Shown: piece after piece, positions 10,642 through 20,720 of the stretch
How the letters are laid out: each line of letters starts with the position of its first letter
How positions within the stretch are numbered: position 1 is the first letter of the stretch
Source: Skeletonema tropicum
Taxonomy: Eukaryota; Bacillariophyta; Thalassiosirophyceae; Thalassiosirales; Thalassiosiraceae
Direction of reading: 5' to 3'
DNA length: 64,000 bases
Assembly: GCA_037178625.1 (NCBI GenBank)
Contig: CM074129.1
Coordinates: 682,001 to 746,000, forward strand
Translations under genes and position numbers: made by a program
The notes under the pieces: generated by a model
What the model was told of the DNA's origin: nothing
Databases searched by the model: none
The model's input: only the letters and a program-made list of their open reading frames with translations

Positions 10642-11490
10642 CTATTCCTCCTCGCCGTATGATGATTCGTACACTTCCTTTTCAAATGTATCTATAGCCG
10701 CCACAACATCAGACTCCATTTCATCTGCATTCTCAGACTCCAATTCATTGGACTGGTCTTTGTCCTTCTCCGTCTGCCGGTCTGCAACACGTCGTGTTGG
10801 TGCACCGGCTGCTGTTGCTTCTTCCTTCGAACAAGACTGTAGTTTTATTAGCACACCTAGAGAATGTCTCAGGGTATCGCTTGTCCTCTTATCCTCCATC
10901 TTCTGCTTCGCCGCTTCTAGCATAGCGCCGACGATGTAATATATTGTCTCTGCATGAATATCATTAAGCGGCTCCCATGCCGTCGCCAGAATTGCATCAA
11001 TTTTTTTTGATAAATCGTCTATGGCCTTATTGGCACTGCGTTCAAGTTCCTCAATGAATAAACATGCGAACGTGAAAACAGCGCTCCTCCACTCGGTTAA
11101 ATGATGCTCGCTCTTTCTAGCAAACTCAGGAGTATTATTTCTAGATATGGCCTTCTTCAATTCGGTGCATTTGTTCACATGGCCAGCTGCATTACGGGTT
11201 GCGCTTGTTTTGTTCTTCCCCTTGTGCTCTACAATGGATTCTAGCACTTTCGTATGGAAATCATCCCAATTGACATGTCTCACGTCAAGAGCTGTATCAA
11301 TCTGCTCTGCATTAAGCAAACAACAATCATTCTCGGCAAAACTTCGCATACTCACGAAGGTTGGATGCCCCCTAATTTTCTCTCGAATGTCCGATGCAGT
11401 CGCTGCTCGGTCGAAGAGATCCATAGAGTAGACGTCGATGGGGTCAAATTCATCATCCGAATCATTATCTGTATCAGAAGACTCCGACAT
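10642..11490 (-). CDS. Accessory protein of the P-like element, unknown function
   Basis: A 282-aa, Glu/Asp-rich protein with acidic ends (MSESSDTDNDSDDEFD and ...SSYGEEE) and a helical Ala/Leu/Lys middle (roughly 140-215) that may form a coiled coil. It has no recognised domain. It is transcribed toward the transposase gene, and the two stop codons are 37 nt apart. Its ATG is at the inner edge of the right inverted arm, the mirror of the transposase start, so the two genes should have near-identical promoters. By position it is probably a co-expressed partner (DNA-binding, regulatory or nuclear-targeting), but that is inference. Confidence 0.65.
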   Translation of the reverse strand: MSESSDTDNDSDDEFDPIDVYSMDLFDRAATASDIREKIRGHPTFVSMRSFAENDCCLLNAEQIDTALDVRHVNWDDFHTKVLESIVEHKGKNKTSATRNAAGHVNKCTELKKAISRNNTPEFARKSEHHLTEWRSAVFTFACLFIEELERSANKAIDDLSKKIDAILATAWEPLNDIHAETIYYIVGAMLEAAKQKMEDKRTSDTLRHSLGVLIKLQSCSKEEATAAGAPTRRVADRQTEKDKDQSNELESENADEMESDVVAAIDTFEKEVYESSYGEEE

Positions 11491-11796
11491 GTTTAAAAGT
11501 GGTGGATTTCGGCGTCGGCCACAATTGGTAATTTTCGAGGGCCTCGTTCTCGGCGAATATAGCAGCTATGACGGCCAAATAAGGGCTAGAGTGGTGGGGC
11601 TACGAGTGTAGAGCAAGGTTCTGCCATTGGATTGTTTCATTGGAAGAGGTCGATCGAATTGTAGTGTCATGTCGAAAGGTTAATTAACACGGTGTTAGTT
11701 AGCGTGACGATTTGACCCCTTTTTGAAGCGTCAAAAAATTTCTCGAATGTCATTCTGGCGGGAACGGCACGTTTGACCCCCATAGTTATTCCCTTG
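11487..11796 (-). repeat. Right terminal inverted repeat of the P-like element
   Basis: Reverse complement of the left arm, ending in CCCTTG at 11796. It carries the leader of the convergent 282-aa gene. Confidence 0.85.
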
Positions 11797-11813
11797 GTTC
11801 AACTTTGTCCCCT

Positions 11814-12384
11814 GCTACCGCGCAAAAAAATTGCTCCCTGCAAAAAATTGTTCCAGCGCGCTCTCACGCACAAAAGTAGCTTACAACCATGTCAGCACAC
11901 CCCCTCCACCATGGCCAATAATACACATTCGACAAAAAAGGCGATTGGGAATGCCAAACTAAACACTATCCGAATATAATTATTCCTTGGATGACCCATC
12001 TATATCTAGTCCTCATTGAGTTATCTTCAATTGTTCCTGGGTGATTTTCAACATTTTTACTAGTTAAAATCACTAGGTAAAATCGCCTAAACAACCCATC
12101 TGACCCATGCTAATTAACCACTTCAGGACGAATACAGCAGTTACAATGTTGACCAGTGGCTCTATCGACAGCCAATAATGTGTGCTATCACATAACACCT
12201 GGTTATTCTAGTGCACAAGTATACCAAGAAACTTACCAGGCTACGGAGTGGATATGTCGACATGGTTACTAGGAATTTTGTACGAGTTCGAGTTGAACTC
12301 GTGACTAAAGTGCTTGCTAATCACTTTTTTTACTAGCGAACTCGGGACCTAAATGCTCCTGGAGCAATTTTTTTGCGCGGTAGC
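11814..12384. mobile_element. 571-bp non-coding element (MITE-like)
   Basis: A perfect 24-bp inverted repeat (GCTACCGCGCAAAAAAATTG at the left, its complement ending at 12384) bounds a non-coding interior. The right half carries an internal palindrome around GAGTTCGAGTTGAACTC. It lies 17 bp beyond the P-like element. No matching flanks were found to define a target duplication. Confidence 0.6.
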
Positions 12385-12679
12385 CTGATTTTCTACGCAC
12401 TCGTGTACGAGTTCCAAACGTAACGTGCATGCTAAATGCCAAAACACCTCCCCTTCTTCATCCTTCCTCTCCCCCGCCGCAGCGCCGCAGCAGAACAAAA
12501 AACAGTGAGAGAATAAGTAGACCAAGCCGTCAGCCGCCGCATTAGAAATTACACTCCCGCCCAGCCATCATGCCTACTACTGCTAGTAAAAGGGGGGCGC
12601 CACACATTGTGCAACAGGGTGCATTGTGGCACCACCTATTTCCTCAATTTGTCTTCGTGCTAGTTGGACTTCGCCCGGC

Positions 12680-14008
12680 ATGTTGAACCGCTACATCAAG
12701 ATTGCCGATGCTGGTGATGAACACGTTGGAAAGGTGGTTTGTGGTAGGGATAGACTGGGTGTTGGTTTTGCGGAGTCACAGCCATACTTCGATTTCAGTG
12801 ACTTTGACGGAGCAGAATATGCCGCCCGGCATGCTGCTGTAAATGCTTGGATTAAGGCTCGTATGCCCGTGGAGGCACGCTCAAATGAGGCTGTATTTTT
12901 ACTGTTTAAGGCATGCATTGCATCGCTTGTGTATCACAAGAAGAAGGGGAACCTTGACTCAATGCATTCAAATTGTCCACTGCGCACAAGCATTTTCTGG
13001 ATCGAGGATGTTCCATTCGCTGATTGTGTGACAACAAAGTATCCTTGGAACAAGACAGATGACACGCCAGAGCTTACTGGTATACCTCCAGATGTTGCTT
13101 TGTTGGTAAAGGTGCAGAGCTTGAAGGAAGAGCTAGCCAAGATGAAAGAGGATCTCAAGGAATCATTCAAAGACATCTTAGTAAATCAGCTAGATTCAAG
13201 AAATGTTGGAGGAACAAACTTTACGCAATCAACCATCATCATGGAGAAGCTGGATGCGCTACTAGAGAAAGCTGGAAACATTTATGAGCGCCCCAGTGGT
13301 AGGACCCGCCGTCCCTTCGACGACGACGACGAGGAAGAAGACAATGATGTTGATGATTTAGTGGTAGAATACGACATTGCAGCAGAGGAACCTACGTTGG
13401 ATGGTGTGGATAAGGCTGCGGTCACCCCGTTGGTCAAAGAGGCGCTTGCAAAGAAGCGAAGAGAGGAGATGCTTCAGCAGCGGAAGTGGTCGATGGGGGT
13501 GAGTTCTGAAGGCATTTTGACTCCTCTTCCTCCAGATTTTACTTTTCCCCAGATGAACATGAACGGATTGATCACCAAGTGGTTTCTTGGGGATAAAAAG
13601 AACAACATACCACCGTATCGACTCCTCCACGCTAACAATAATTTCATCGAACACGTTAAAAATGGAAAGAGGGACATCTCGAAGATGGGTAAAGTAATGG
13701 AGAAGGTAAAGCACTTTGGAATGACAGTGGATGCTTGGCCGTCGGATGGTAAGTGGGATGGTAGCAAGGTGGCGACGCTGTACTCGAAAGTTTGGCCTCT
13801 TTTAGATCCGTACCTCGTAACGCAAGGGAAGCACGGAGCAAAGAGCGCGGCAAAAAGTCGTAGGGAGCAGAACAGTTGGAGAACATGCTACAACAAAATG
13901 GTGGATAGATGATTGTTGAAGGGTGGCAAGAAGCGTAAGGCGAAAAAGACAAACAATGCACCGGTAGAACCCCAACAGAAGAAGAGGAAGCAAGAATATT
14001 TAGTTTAA
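12680..14008 (+). CDS. Unknown protein with GCR1_C-like tail and in-frame TGA
   Basis: The frame is open upstream of 12680, but the first ATG in frame is at 12680 (MLNRYIKIADAGDEHVGKVV). About 410 codons reach a TGA at 13910-13912. The same frame then continues for 31 codons with a Lys/Arg-rich, NLS-like tail (KKRKAKK, KKRKQ) to TAA at 14006. The middle has an acidic run (FDDDDEEEDNDVDD) and a Lys/Glu coiled-coil-like stretch. The region around 290-400 (ILTPLPPDFTFPQM, WFLGDKKNNIPPYRLL, then a Trp-containing helical segment) resembles the GCR1_C DNA-binding domain that often ends Crypton recombinases and related algal proteins. This is recalled similarity, not a search. The TGA may be a recent nonsense mutation, a read-through stop or an error. 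Confidence 0.5.
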
Positions 14009-14078
14009 TATAATATATGTGAATTTGTTCGTTCCGTTTGATATAATATTGATCGATATTGACTTTCATTCCAATCTT

Positions 14079-14190
14079 TTCCTGCATTATGCGTGTGGGT
14101 ATTTCAGTAGGGTTATTGGTGGGAGCCCTTTTCCTGCATTATGTTGTGTGGGTTTTTCAGTAGGGTTCGTGGTGGGTTGGGCTCCCTCCT
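14079..14190. repeat. Two-unit tandem duplication
   Basis: The string TTTTCCTGCATTATG...GTGTGGGT-TTTTCAGTAGGGTT occurs twice in succession with about 60 bp spacing and small differences. It sits just downstream of the preceding gene; no function is assigned. Confidence 0.5.
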
Positions 14191-14378
14191 GGTTTTGTCT
14201 CCCCTTTTTGAAGATGTCTGTACTTCACCCGTCAAGGTCCCTTTTGTCCCCTTATTCTCATGAAACAATACTTATTTGCTACAATAAACATGTAGGAGTA
14301 GGTAATATTACATAACAGGCAGAAACCTTGACTTTGGTATTGAATGGTGATAGTTACAGTTACTTTTTATCCATTCAT

Positions 14379-16375
14379 TCACGGGAACCAGAACCATTCA
14401 TTCAAATCTAAGTGGGTGCAATTGGAAGCACAGAATGGACCTTTATCCAATTGATGTGGTGTGCGTTGATATTTGCAGCCTGAATCGCGAAAGATATCAA
14501 TTGCTTTTTTTGGTGAGAGCCAATCTGGATCATAGATGCTGTAAGGGAAGTTGTCCCTCCATGCGCATAAATTCTGGTTGAATGATGATGCTCCATAGAA
14601 CATCCTACTCATATCAGTCACTGAGACCGTGTCCCAAGATGAGATGTCGCCATTAAAGGATGATGCTCCATAGAACATGCCCGTCATAGTTGTTACAGCT
14701 GATGTATTCCAAGACGAGATGTCGCCATTAAAGGATGATGCTTCGTAGAACATGCCACTCATGTCGGAAACTGCAGCCGTATTAAAAGATGAGATGTCGC
14801 CATTGAAGGATGAAGCTGACCAGAACACGCCATTCATATTAGTCACTGCAGATGTGTTCCAAGATGAGACATCGCCATTAAAGGATGAAGCTTCGTAGAA
14901 AATGATCCTCATATCAGTCACCGCAGCCGTGTTCCATGATGAGATGTCGCCATTAAAGGATGAAGCTCCATAGAACATGCTTTCCATATCTTTCACTGCA
15001 GTCGTATTCCAAGATGAGATGTCGCCATTAAAGGATGATGCTCCATAGAACATGGAATACATAGAAGTCACTGCAGCCGTGTTCCAAGATGAGATATCGC
15101 CATTAAAGGATGAAGCTTCGTAGAACACCAACCTTATATCAGTCACTGCAGATGTGTTCCATGATGAGATGTCGCCATTGAAGGATGATGCTCCGTAGAA
15201 CATGGAATTCATAGCAGTCACTGCAGATGTATTCCAAGACGAGATGTCGCCATTAAAGGATGATGCTTCGCGGAACATGCGCCACATATCAGTCACCGCA
15301 GCCGTATTCCAAGACGAGATGTCGTTGTTGAAGGATGATGCTCCATAGAACATGGAATTCATATCAGTCACCGCAGCCGTGTTCCAAGACGAGATGTCGC
15401 CATTAAAGGATGAAGCTCCTGAGAACATTCCATTCATACCAGTCACTGCAGCCGTGTTCCAACGAGACAAATCCCTATTGAATGATGAAGCTCTATGGAA
15501 CATGTAACTCATATCAGTCACTGCAGATGTATTCCAAGATGAGATGTCGCCATTAAAGGATGATGCTTCAGAGAACATGGAATGCATAGAAGTCACTGCA
15601 GCCGTGTTCCAAGACGATATGTCGCCGTTATAGGATGATGCTCCATCAAACATCGACTCCATAGTAGTCACTGTTGAAGTGTCCCACTTCGACAAACCTT
15701 CTTGGTTGAATGACGAAGCTCCATAGAACATGTAACTCATATCAGTCACTGCAGCCGTATTCCAAGACGAGATGTCGCCATCAAATGCTGTTGATCCATT
15801 AAACATGCCGCCCATTTGTGACACTGATGTAGTATTCCATCTCGACAAATCCTGGTTGAATGATGAAGCTCCCGAGAACATTCCACTCATGTCGGTAACT
15901 TGACTGACATTCCACCCAGATATATCTTCGTCAAAGGCGCGTAGACCCTCAAGTAAGCTTGCCATATTAGTTACGTTTACAACACACCATGATCCAACGG
16001 GCCATCCATACTTGACAACAATACTAGCAGGGCAAAAGTCTTGCCCTTTATTATCACTACACCCAGCTCGGACATACTGCTCAATGGCAAACTTGAGTAT
16101 ATCACGATCAGTGAAGCATGTAGGAGTAATTGTTACCACGTCAAATTCATCGCTCTCTAAAAGTGTTCCAAGACAAACAGCCACCACTATAATCAAAACA
16201 ATATAAGCACCAAGAATACTCTGATTCGCCTCCGTTTCCACCACCACGGAAGTTCATTGTCACTATCGCCATCATTCTGGTGCACTTCTGCCATTGCGAC
16301 AGTAGCGCTGCTGCCCTCTGCCATTTTTTCTGTTGTTCGTATTGTTTTTGATATTGTTGTTTGTGATACTTCCAT
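14379..16375 (-). CDS. DUF285/BspA-like repeat membrane protein, frameshift near N-terminus
   Basis: The main frame (14379 to about 16247) holds one hydrophobic segment (YIVLIIVVAVCLGTLL), a Cys-containing stretch, then 18 tandem 25-residue repeats of the form DISSWNTAAVTDMxxMFYGA followed by SSFNG. This is the DUF285 (Mycoplasma lipoprotein/BspA) repeat, expanded in diatoms and thought to form extracellular binding solenoids. The C-terminus is short and Cys-rich. The main frame has no upstream ATG. An ATG at 16373-16375 opens another frame (MEVSQTTISKTIRTTEK...ELPWWWKRRRIRV) that overlaps it at 16193-16247 and gives the cytosolic basic head expected before the membrane span. A one-base frameshift in the overlap best explains this. 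The repeats are nearly identical at the DNA level, so unequal crossover is likely. Confidence 0.72.
14590..15940 (-). repeat. 18 tandem 75-nt coding repeats
   Basis: Each unit encodes 25 residues of the DUF285 solenoid. Units keep phase without indels except for one extra codon in unit 3. Units 5-17 are the most homogeneous. Confidence 0.8.
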
Positions 16376-16427
16376 ACTTACTTTATGCGGCAAGAATGAT
16401 TGAAAGCTCCATTCTGCATGCAGGCTA

Positions 16428-16924
16428 CTGGCGGGAAAAAATTTTCACTGGAAAAAATTGTCACCGTCACTGAAACTCCGCACAAAACACAAAAAACACG
16501 AGTTCTACACCCTTACATGGAGGTTCTGTGCCTCCATGTCGACCCCAAACACCAATAGTCGACCATAATACGATAGTACAGACTATTAGCTTTCGATAGA
16601 ACCACTGGTCAACGTTATATGCAGTATACTCGCATAGCAGCAGCAGTACAGGCATGCAGATCTGCCGTAGGCATGCGTCATTCTAGCTCGAAATAGCAGT
16701 TATTGGTCCCAAATTCGTCGGTAGGTGCTCTACCTCGATGAATTATAGTCTCTTCTACATCAGATAATGTAGATATACTGTTTGGGATGCTATTTTTAGA
16801 CTGCTCTATGTATTTTCGTCGAGTAGCATTGCCATATTTAGACTATCACAATTTTGTTAGTGTTTTGTGCGTGAAATTTGTGAGCTGTCACCGTGGTGAC
16901 GGTGACAGTTTCTTCCCGCCAGTA
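16428..16924. mobile_element. 497-bp MITE with 8-bp target duplication
   Basis: The ends are inverted (left CTGGCGGGAA; right TTCCCGCCAG then TA), with subterminal CTGTCACCGTCAC/GTGACGGTGACAG boxes on both sides. The 8-bp sequence GCAGGCTA flanks both edges (16420-16427 and 16925-16932). An 8-bp duplication fits hAT or P-type mobilisation. The interior is non-coding. Confidence 0.72.
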
Positions 16925-16949
16925 GCAGGCTAAGTACCATAGCTCTCTC

Positions 16950-17600
16950 TCTATATAGCTAATGAATGCAGTTTTTGTGTGCGATGCAGTTTTGCATGCA
17001 GTGTGCGTGCAGTGAGGATTGAGGTTGAAACGGGACAGGAAATGTCCTTCTTTCTTAGTTGGTTAGCCCTCACTTGATATATGATCATCTTGATCTTGAC
17101 AAGTACATAAGTACTTGCCAGTACAGGGCGAATAAGTAACGTTGTCAATAGGGCACGTTTGTGGTGGAGCATTGCAGGACGATCAGGAGCATCCTTCCTA
17201 CGGATCAAAGTGCAACCCAAAAGGGTAAGATTTCAGTGAGGAGGAAAGAGTCGTTTGAGAGAGACGGGGATAAAGTATGATACGGACCACGGACAGCTCA
17301 TAGAGCCAATTGCTTATCTGCGCTGCAACTTTCACTTCATAAGAAAATGACGCCATACTCTGGGTGCGTGATATGTTTACACTCGTGATGAAACAGATAA
17401 TAATAATATGTTACATTTTTAACACTTGAAATTTACTTCACATACATAGACACCTTCTTGCCCTTGCATAACCCTGGAGCTAAAGACTTCTAACATATAA
17501 TAAGTGTCCTCTTTTGGACTGGGCTCGTAAATGAGAATTGAACTCGATAATGACAAGTCTCCTCTTGCTCTTACTACCATAGTAGCTAGCTAGCTAGTTG
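16950..17600. repeat. Repeated locus flank, copy 1
   Basis: This stretch is shared, in reverse orientation, with about 40590-41110: the TGCCAGTACAGGGCGAAT core, the AAGTGCAACCCAAAAGGGTA core, and the ATGTTACATTTTT/AAATTTACTTCACA part. The first core recurs at 19391-19585. It marks a dispersed or segmentally duplicated locus. Confidence 0.6.
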
Positions 17601-18412
17601 TGCGGAAGCTTACTTTCTCTCCTCAAATTGAAGTTCTCGAGATGCCCTCTTCCTTCTCCAGAATCATGCTGCTGAAGAGGAACAAATCCATTGATAGTTT
17701 GACGTGGATCCATTGTTTCTGGATCTCGATCAACGTGATGATAAGTAGTAGTGCCTTTACGACGCCTCATTTTCAAGCGAATCAGAGGTACAGGAGCAGG
17801 AGGCATCACCGTTTCGAAGTTTCTGGCGAATGACCTGGAATTGAGTGAAAGCAAGGGAGCGTCAATATTTGCTGTACTAATACTAATAAGATGAGAGTGA
17901 GAGTGTCGAAGAGATTCGGATTCGGGTGGAGATCGCCATAGTATTGGCATAGATAAACCTGCAGATCGAGGCTCGTTGGTGATAATAGCTAAGTCATAGC
18001 TTCCTTTCTGGGGTCGCTTCGGAGTTGTTATAATCTTTTCGCTCTGTACATCTTCGGGCGGAGGTGATGGATAGCGTGGAGGTCGATTGCTGTTCTTTTG
18101 AGAAACTAGTGGTGTCTTCTCATTGTCAGGTACTCTCGCGTGGGCGTGGGCACCCATTGCCATTACATCCACATATTTCTTGGTCAGATTAACATCATTC
18201 GTCACGGCATCAACGGCACGTGGTGAGCGAAGATGCAAGAAGTTAGTGATGCGGATGCAGCTACCGCATATGCATACATCTTCATTTGGAACTGTCGCTG
18301 TCGACTCTGACTCTGAATAATATGAAGACGATGCATCACTTGAACTTGACTTCAGTGCCGGAGAATCGTTCGTTGAAGAGCGAAGAGGCGGATGTTGTTC
18401 TGTCATAATCAT
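17594..18412 (-). CDS. Ser/Pro-rich hypothetical protein, family member 1
   Basis: A 272-aa protein with no recognised domain. It has an N-terminal Ser-rich region, a short Cys motif (VCICGSCIRITNFLHLRSPR) that could hold a metal or form disulfides, a conserved core (YVDVMAMGAHAHARVPDNEK), a Pro-rich linker, and a basic tail (LIRLKMRRRKG, then FVPLQQHDSGEG). Two further copies lie at 33115-33912 (-) and 37410-38054 (+, interrupted). All three sit next to the same flanking repeat, so the gene moves with a duplicated segment. The start could be 18412 or the Met two codons later. Conservation of the frame across copies suggests past selection or recent duplication. Confidence 0.55.
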   Translation of the reverse strand: MIMTEQHPPLRSSTNDSPALKSSSSDASSSYYSESESTATVPNEDVCICGSCIRITNFLHLRSPRAVDAVTNDVNLTKKYVDVMAMGAHAHARVPDNEKTPLVSQKNSNRPPRYPSPPPEDVQSEKIITTPKRPQKGSYDLAIITNEPRSAGLSMPILWRSPPESESLRHSHSHLISISTANIDAPLLSLNSRSFARNFETVMPPAPVPLIRLKMRRRKGTTTYHHVDRDPETMDPRQTINGFVPLQQHDSGEGRGHLENFNLRRESKLPHN

Positions 18413-18715
18413 TCCTATTTATTCAATTAGTTGTTATTATTTGCAGTAGCAGTACTCAGCGCCTCTCTCTAGAGCAATCCATCGTCAGTACAGGAAGGAA
18501 TAACGCGAGGTACCTAATGACTGTTGGTTCGCAAAGTATATGTACATAAAAGTCATGAAGTACCTGACGGTTACTTCGCATTTCTGGTACTTTGTCGTTT
18601 GATCTTGCTTGAAGTTCGGAACATCGTGTCAGCTTTGCCAAAGTCTTCTGAATAAGTAAATCTTGAGCGGTTGAGATTGTGTTGATACTACTTCGCGTTT
18701 CTGGCACTCTGTCGT

Positions 18716-19087
18716 TTGATAGCACAACGAAGCATTTCTTCAATCTCGTCCGATCGAATCAATCAATATCTCCTCAATGTCCGGAGTGGAAGTTGCCTTT
18801 TCCAGCAGGAGGGATCACGAGAGAGGACTCCAGCTATACAGCAATGGATCAGGTCAGTCATCCGACGACTGGAATACTTCAAAGCTGAACACAAAGTAGA
18901 AGTAGTATTGAAGGAGGCCATCACACTACTTGAACTTGCTCTGTGGAAGGCCAAGATTGACGATGAGAGTGAGAAAGAATCTGTAGAAGGGACGAAAGCA
19001 AATCGGTGTACCACACATGAGCAAAGGCAATGCACATACATAACAGGAAATTGTACGTCAGAGGGATTGCCTTTCACCATAGGTTGA
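18716..19087 (+). pseudogene. Fragment of an LRR_5 protein (C-terminal part)
   Basis: The translation from DRINQYLLNVRSGSCLFQQE through QQWIRSVIRRLEY and LLELALWKAKID matches the C-terminal region of the full LRR protein at 41533-42513. The leucine-rich repeats and the start are missing, and the tail diverges after KESVEGTKA. It is best read as a truncated copy left by the duplication that also placed the Ser/Pro-rich family gene beside it. Confidence 0.7.
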
Positions 19088-19228
19088 TTGAGCGAAGCAC
19101 AAGTCTGACAACATTATTTTGAAGCGTATGTAAAGTCTGACTTGTATGTCTTCTCGATCAGATCTTCTGGAGCGGATACTAGCTGACTATAACATGATGC
19201 ACGCACGCTATCATTGCCATTGCCGCTC

Positions 19229-19312
19229 CACCCCATGGGAGCGAGAGGTACAACAATGTTCGTACAGGTCCACCCCATGGGAGCGAGAGGTACAACAATG
19301 TTCGTACAGGAG
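19229..19312. repeat. 42-bp tandem duplication and following G14 run
   Basis: Two adjacent units run from CCACCCCATGGGAGCGAGAG to GTTCGTACAGG. They are followed at 19330-19343 by an uninterrupted run of 14 G, a place where indels or assembly errors are likely. A single related unit lies at about 41210-41245 in reverse. Confidence 0.6.
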
Positions 19313-19838
19313 CATGGCTGAGAGAAGATGGGGGGGGGGGGGGAATTGCGAGCGCAGCAAGCAAAATCTATCAAAGCGAGCATTGCTGGTCAGAGCTCTT
19401 GCCAGTACAGGGCGAATAAGTAACGTTGTCAATAGGGTACATTTGTGTTGGGGCGCAGGACGATTAGGAGCATCCTTCCTACGGATCAAAGTGCAACCCA
19501 AAAGGGTACGATTCCAGTGTGAATGAAAGAGTCGTTCGACAGAGACAGAGATGGAGTATACAACACGGACTACGGACAGCTCATGCTCATGCATCATTGG
19601 ATAGAATCTTGGTTACTTCGTCATCCAGACTATTGATCGTTGTATGTTGCTTCTGGAAAGTCGCCGTTTTTGTCTTGTGAGAACTCCTCACGGCCTTTTC
19701 CTCCAATGGGCCCATCTCTCTCAACACCTTTGGTTTTTCCTCAAGAGCCTTGCCATTGCCATTTTTCTAACCTTCCTTCGTACCATTGTGATCATTCTCT
19801 CCTAGCATCACAAAATGATCTCCCATGACACCTAGAAA

Positions 19839-20035
19839 TCACATAAGCCAATGAAGTATCTCTGGCTCATCCGCCTTCAACTTCTCTATAGTATCTTTCA
19901 GATGTGTCAGCATGCTCTCCAATGCTGCCATGTACCTAGGATCAATGCATCCTTTTGACAGCGTTGGATGCTGGGAAAGAGAGGTAAGAAATGTAGGAGA
20001 TGCCCATTTGGACTGATCAGATTGGAGATGAGACG
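19839..20035 (-). pseudogene. Orphan C-terminal exon-like fragment
   Basis: The translation SPTFLTSLSQHPTLSKG through DPRYMAALESM and TIEKLKADEPEILHWLM has the look of an STI1/DP-type helical domain (NP-L repeats with a Met-rich helix). No upstream exon with matching content is visible. The start of the same block recurs at about 22975 in the second duplicated segment, where it decays after a few codons. This is probably a gene fragment carried by the duplication. Confidence 0.35.
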
Positions 20036-20240
20036 ATAAATAAAAAAATAAATACAAAGTTAATCAGATTAACGATGGAGCATCTTGGACCTCGGGTAGA
20101 TAAAGAGGGCTAGCACTGGGAGTAGACGAGACTGGGAGTAGACGAGCTTTCTGTGTTGGATGACGGCATACAGTCGTCTTGCGACAAGCAATTTGGAGAC
20201 ATAGTGCTACCTTTGGGATTCAATTCCGAAATGAGATTGT

Positions 20241-20720
20241 TCAGCTGCTGCTGCTGCTGCTGCTATGATGTGGAGAGTTAGAGAAAGAATCGTATCGTGT
20301 ATTCTCATCAATGCGACCAAACAACATGCTTCTCACCTTTTGAATTGCAACGCTACGTTTCTCCGAACGGTCTTTTTTGGCATTATTCTTCTGAAGGAAA
20401 CCCTTCTTCATGCCAAACGTGGCATTTCCCCCTCTCTTTTGCTCTTCATTTCTTTGTTCTTCTTTCAGGCTCTTTTGCACGGACGCTGCAGTTGCCATCA
20501 TTTGCTCTGCAAGAGATGGGGCTGTCGTATCATGCGACTTCGTAGATGAGATTTCTTCGAGCTGTTTTCTCCGCAGCAGAAGTGCGTCATTTTTCTTAGG
20601 TTCGGACGAGGACGAGGACGAGGATGGATCTTCCAGCAGCAAACTCTTCAGCCGAGCAATCAAGTCGGAATTCTGCCGTGACGCTCTCGGCTTGGTCAAT
20701 GGAGAAATCCTGCCATCCAA
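20241..20720 (-). CDS. Ser/Lys-rich hypothetical protein (gene A, copy 1)
   Basis: About 159 codons rich in Ser and Lys, ending in a poly-Ser run encoded by a CTG/CAG microsatellite. A conserved core reads TFGMKKGFLQKN, then VAIQKVRSMLFG. No domain was recognised. The frame begins at a TTG codon at 20720; the first in-frame ATG lies in the QMMATAASVQKS segment. An upstream reading frame from 20895 (MSNYGDRRSKIDC...) with a GTAAGT at about 20826 may be a 5' exon, but its phase does not join the simple GGCAG acceptor, so the gene model is incomplete. The intact copy here contrasts with the nonsense copy at 23195-23670. Confidence 0.45.
   Translation of the reverse strand: MDGRISPLTKPRASRQNSDLIARLKSLLLEDPSSSSSSSEPKKNDALLLRRKQLEEISSTKSHDTTAPSLAEQMMATAASVQKSLKEEQRNEEQKRGGNATFGMKKGFLQKNNAKKDRSEKRSVAIQKVRSMLFGRIDENTRYDSFSNSPHHSSSSSSS

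Larger units (their letters stand above)
6989..11796. mobile_element. P-element-like DNA transposon with ~310-320-bp inverted arms
   Basis: Long terminal inverted repeats (6989-7310 and 11487-11796) begin CAAGGGAATAACTATGGGGG. They are near-identical apart from a ~10-nt indel around 7026-7040 and a few substitutions. Inside are a two-exon P-type transposase gene (+) and a convergent second gene (-). Both ATGs lie at the inner edge of an arm, so the two genes share almost the same leader. P elements normally leave an 8-bp target duplication. The flanks here (TTTGAGTT and GTTCAACT) do not match, so the insertion may be old at its edges or the ends slightly misplaced. Both genes are open, so this copy could be autonomous. 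Confidence 0.8.

Noticed and set aside
6981..11804. 8-bp target duplication for the P-like element
   Set aside because: The flanks TTTGAGTT and GTTCAACT do not match in direct orientation, so no duplication is claimed.
14590..15940. Regular 75-nt repeats that could suggest a CRISPR or satellite array
   Set aside because: They are in-frame codons of a DUF285 solenoid on the minus strand, with no spacers.
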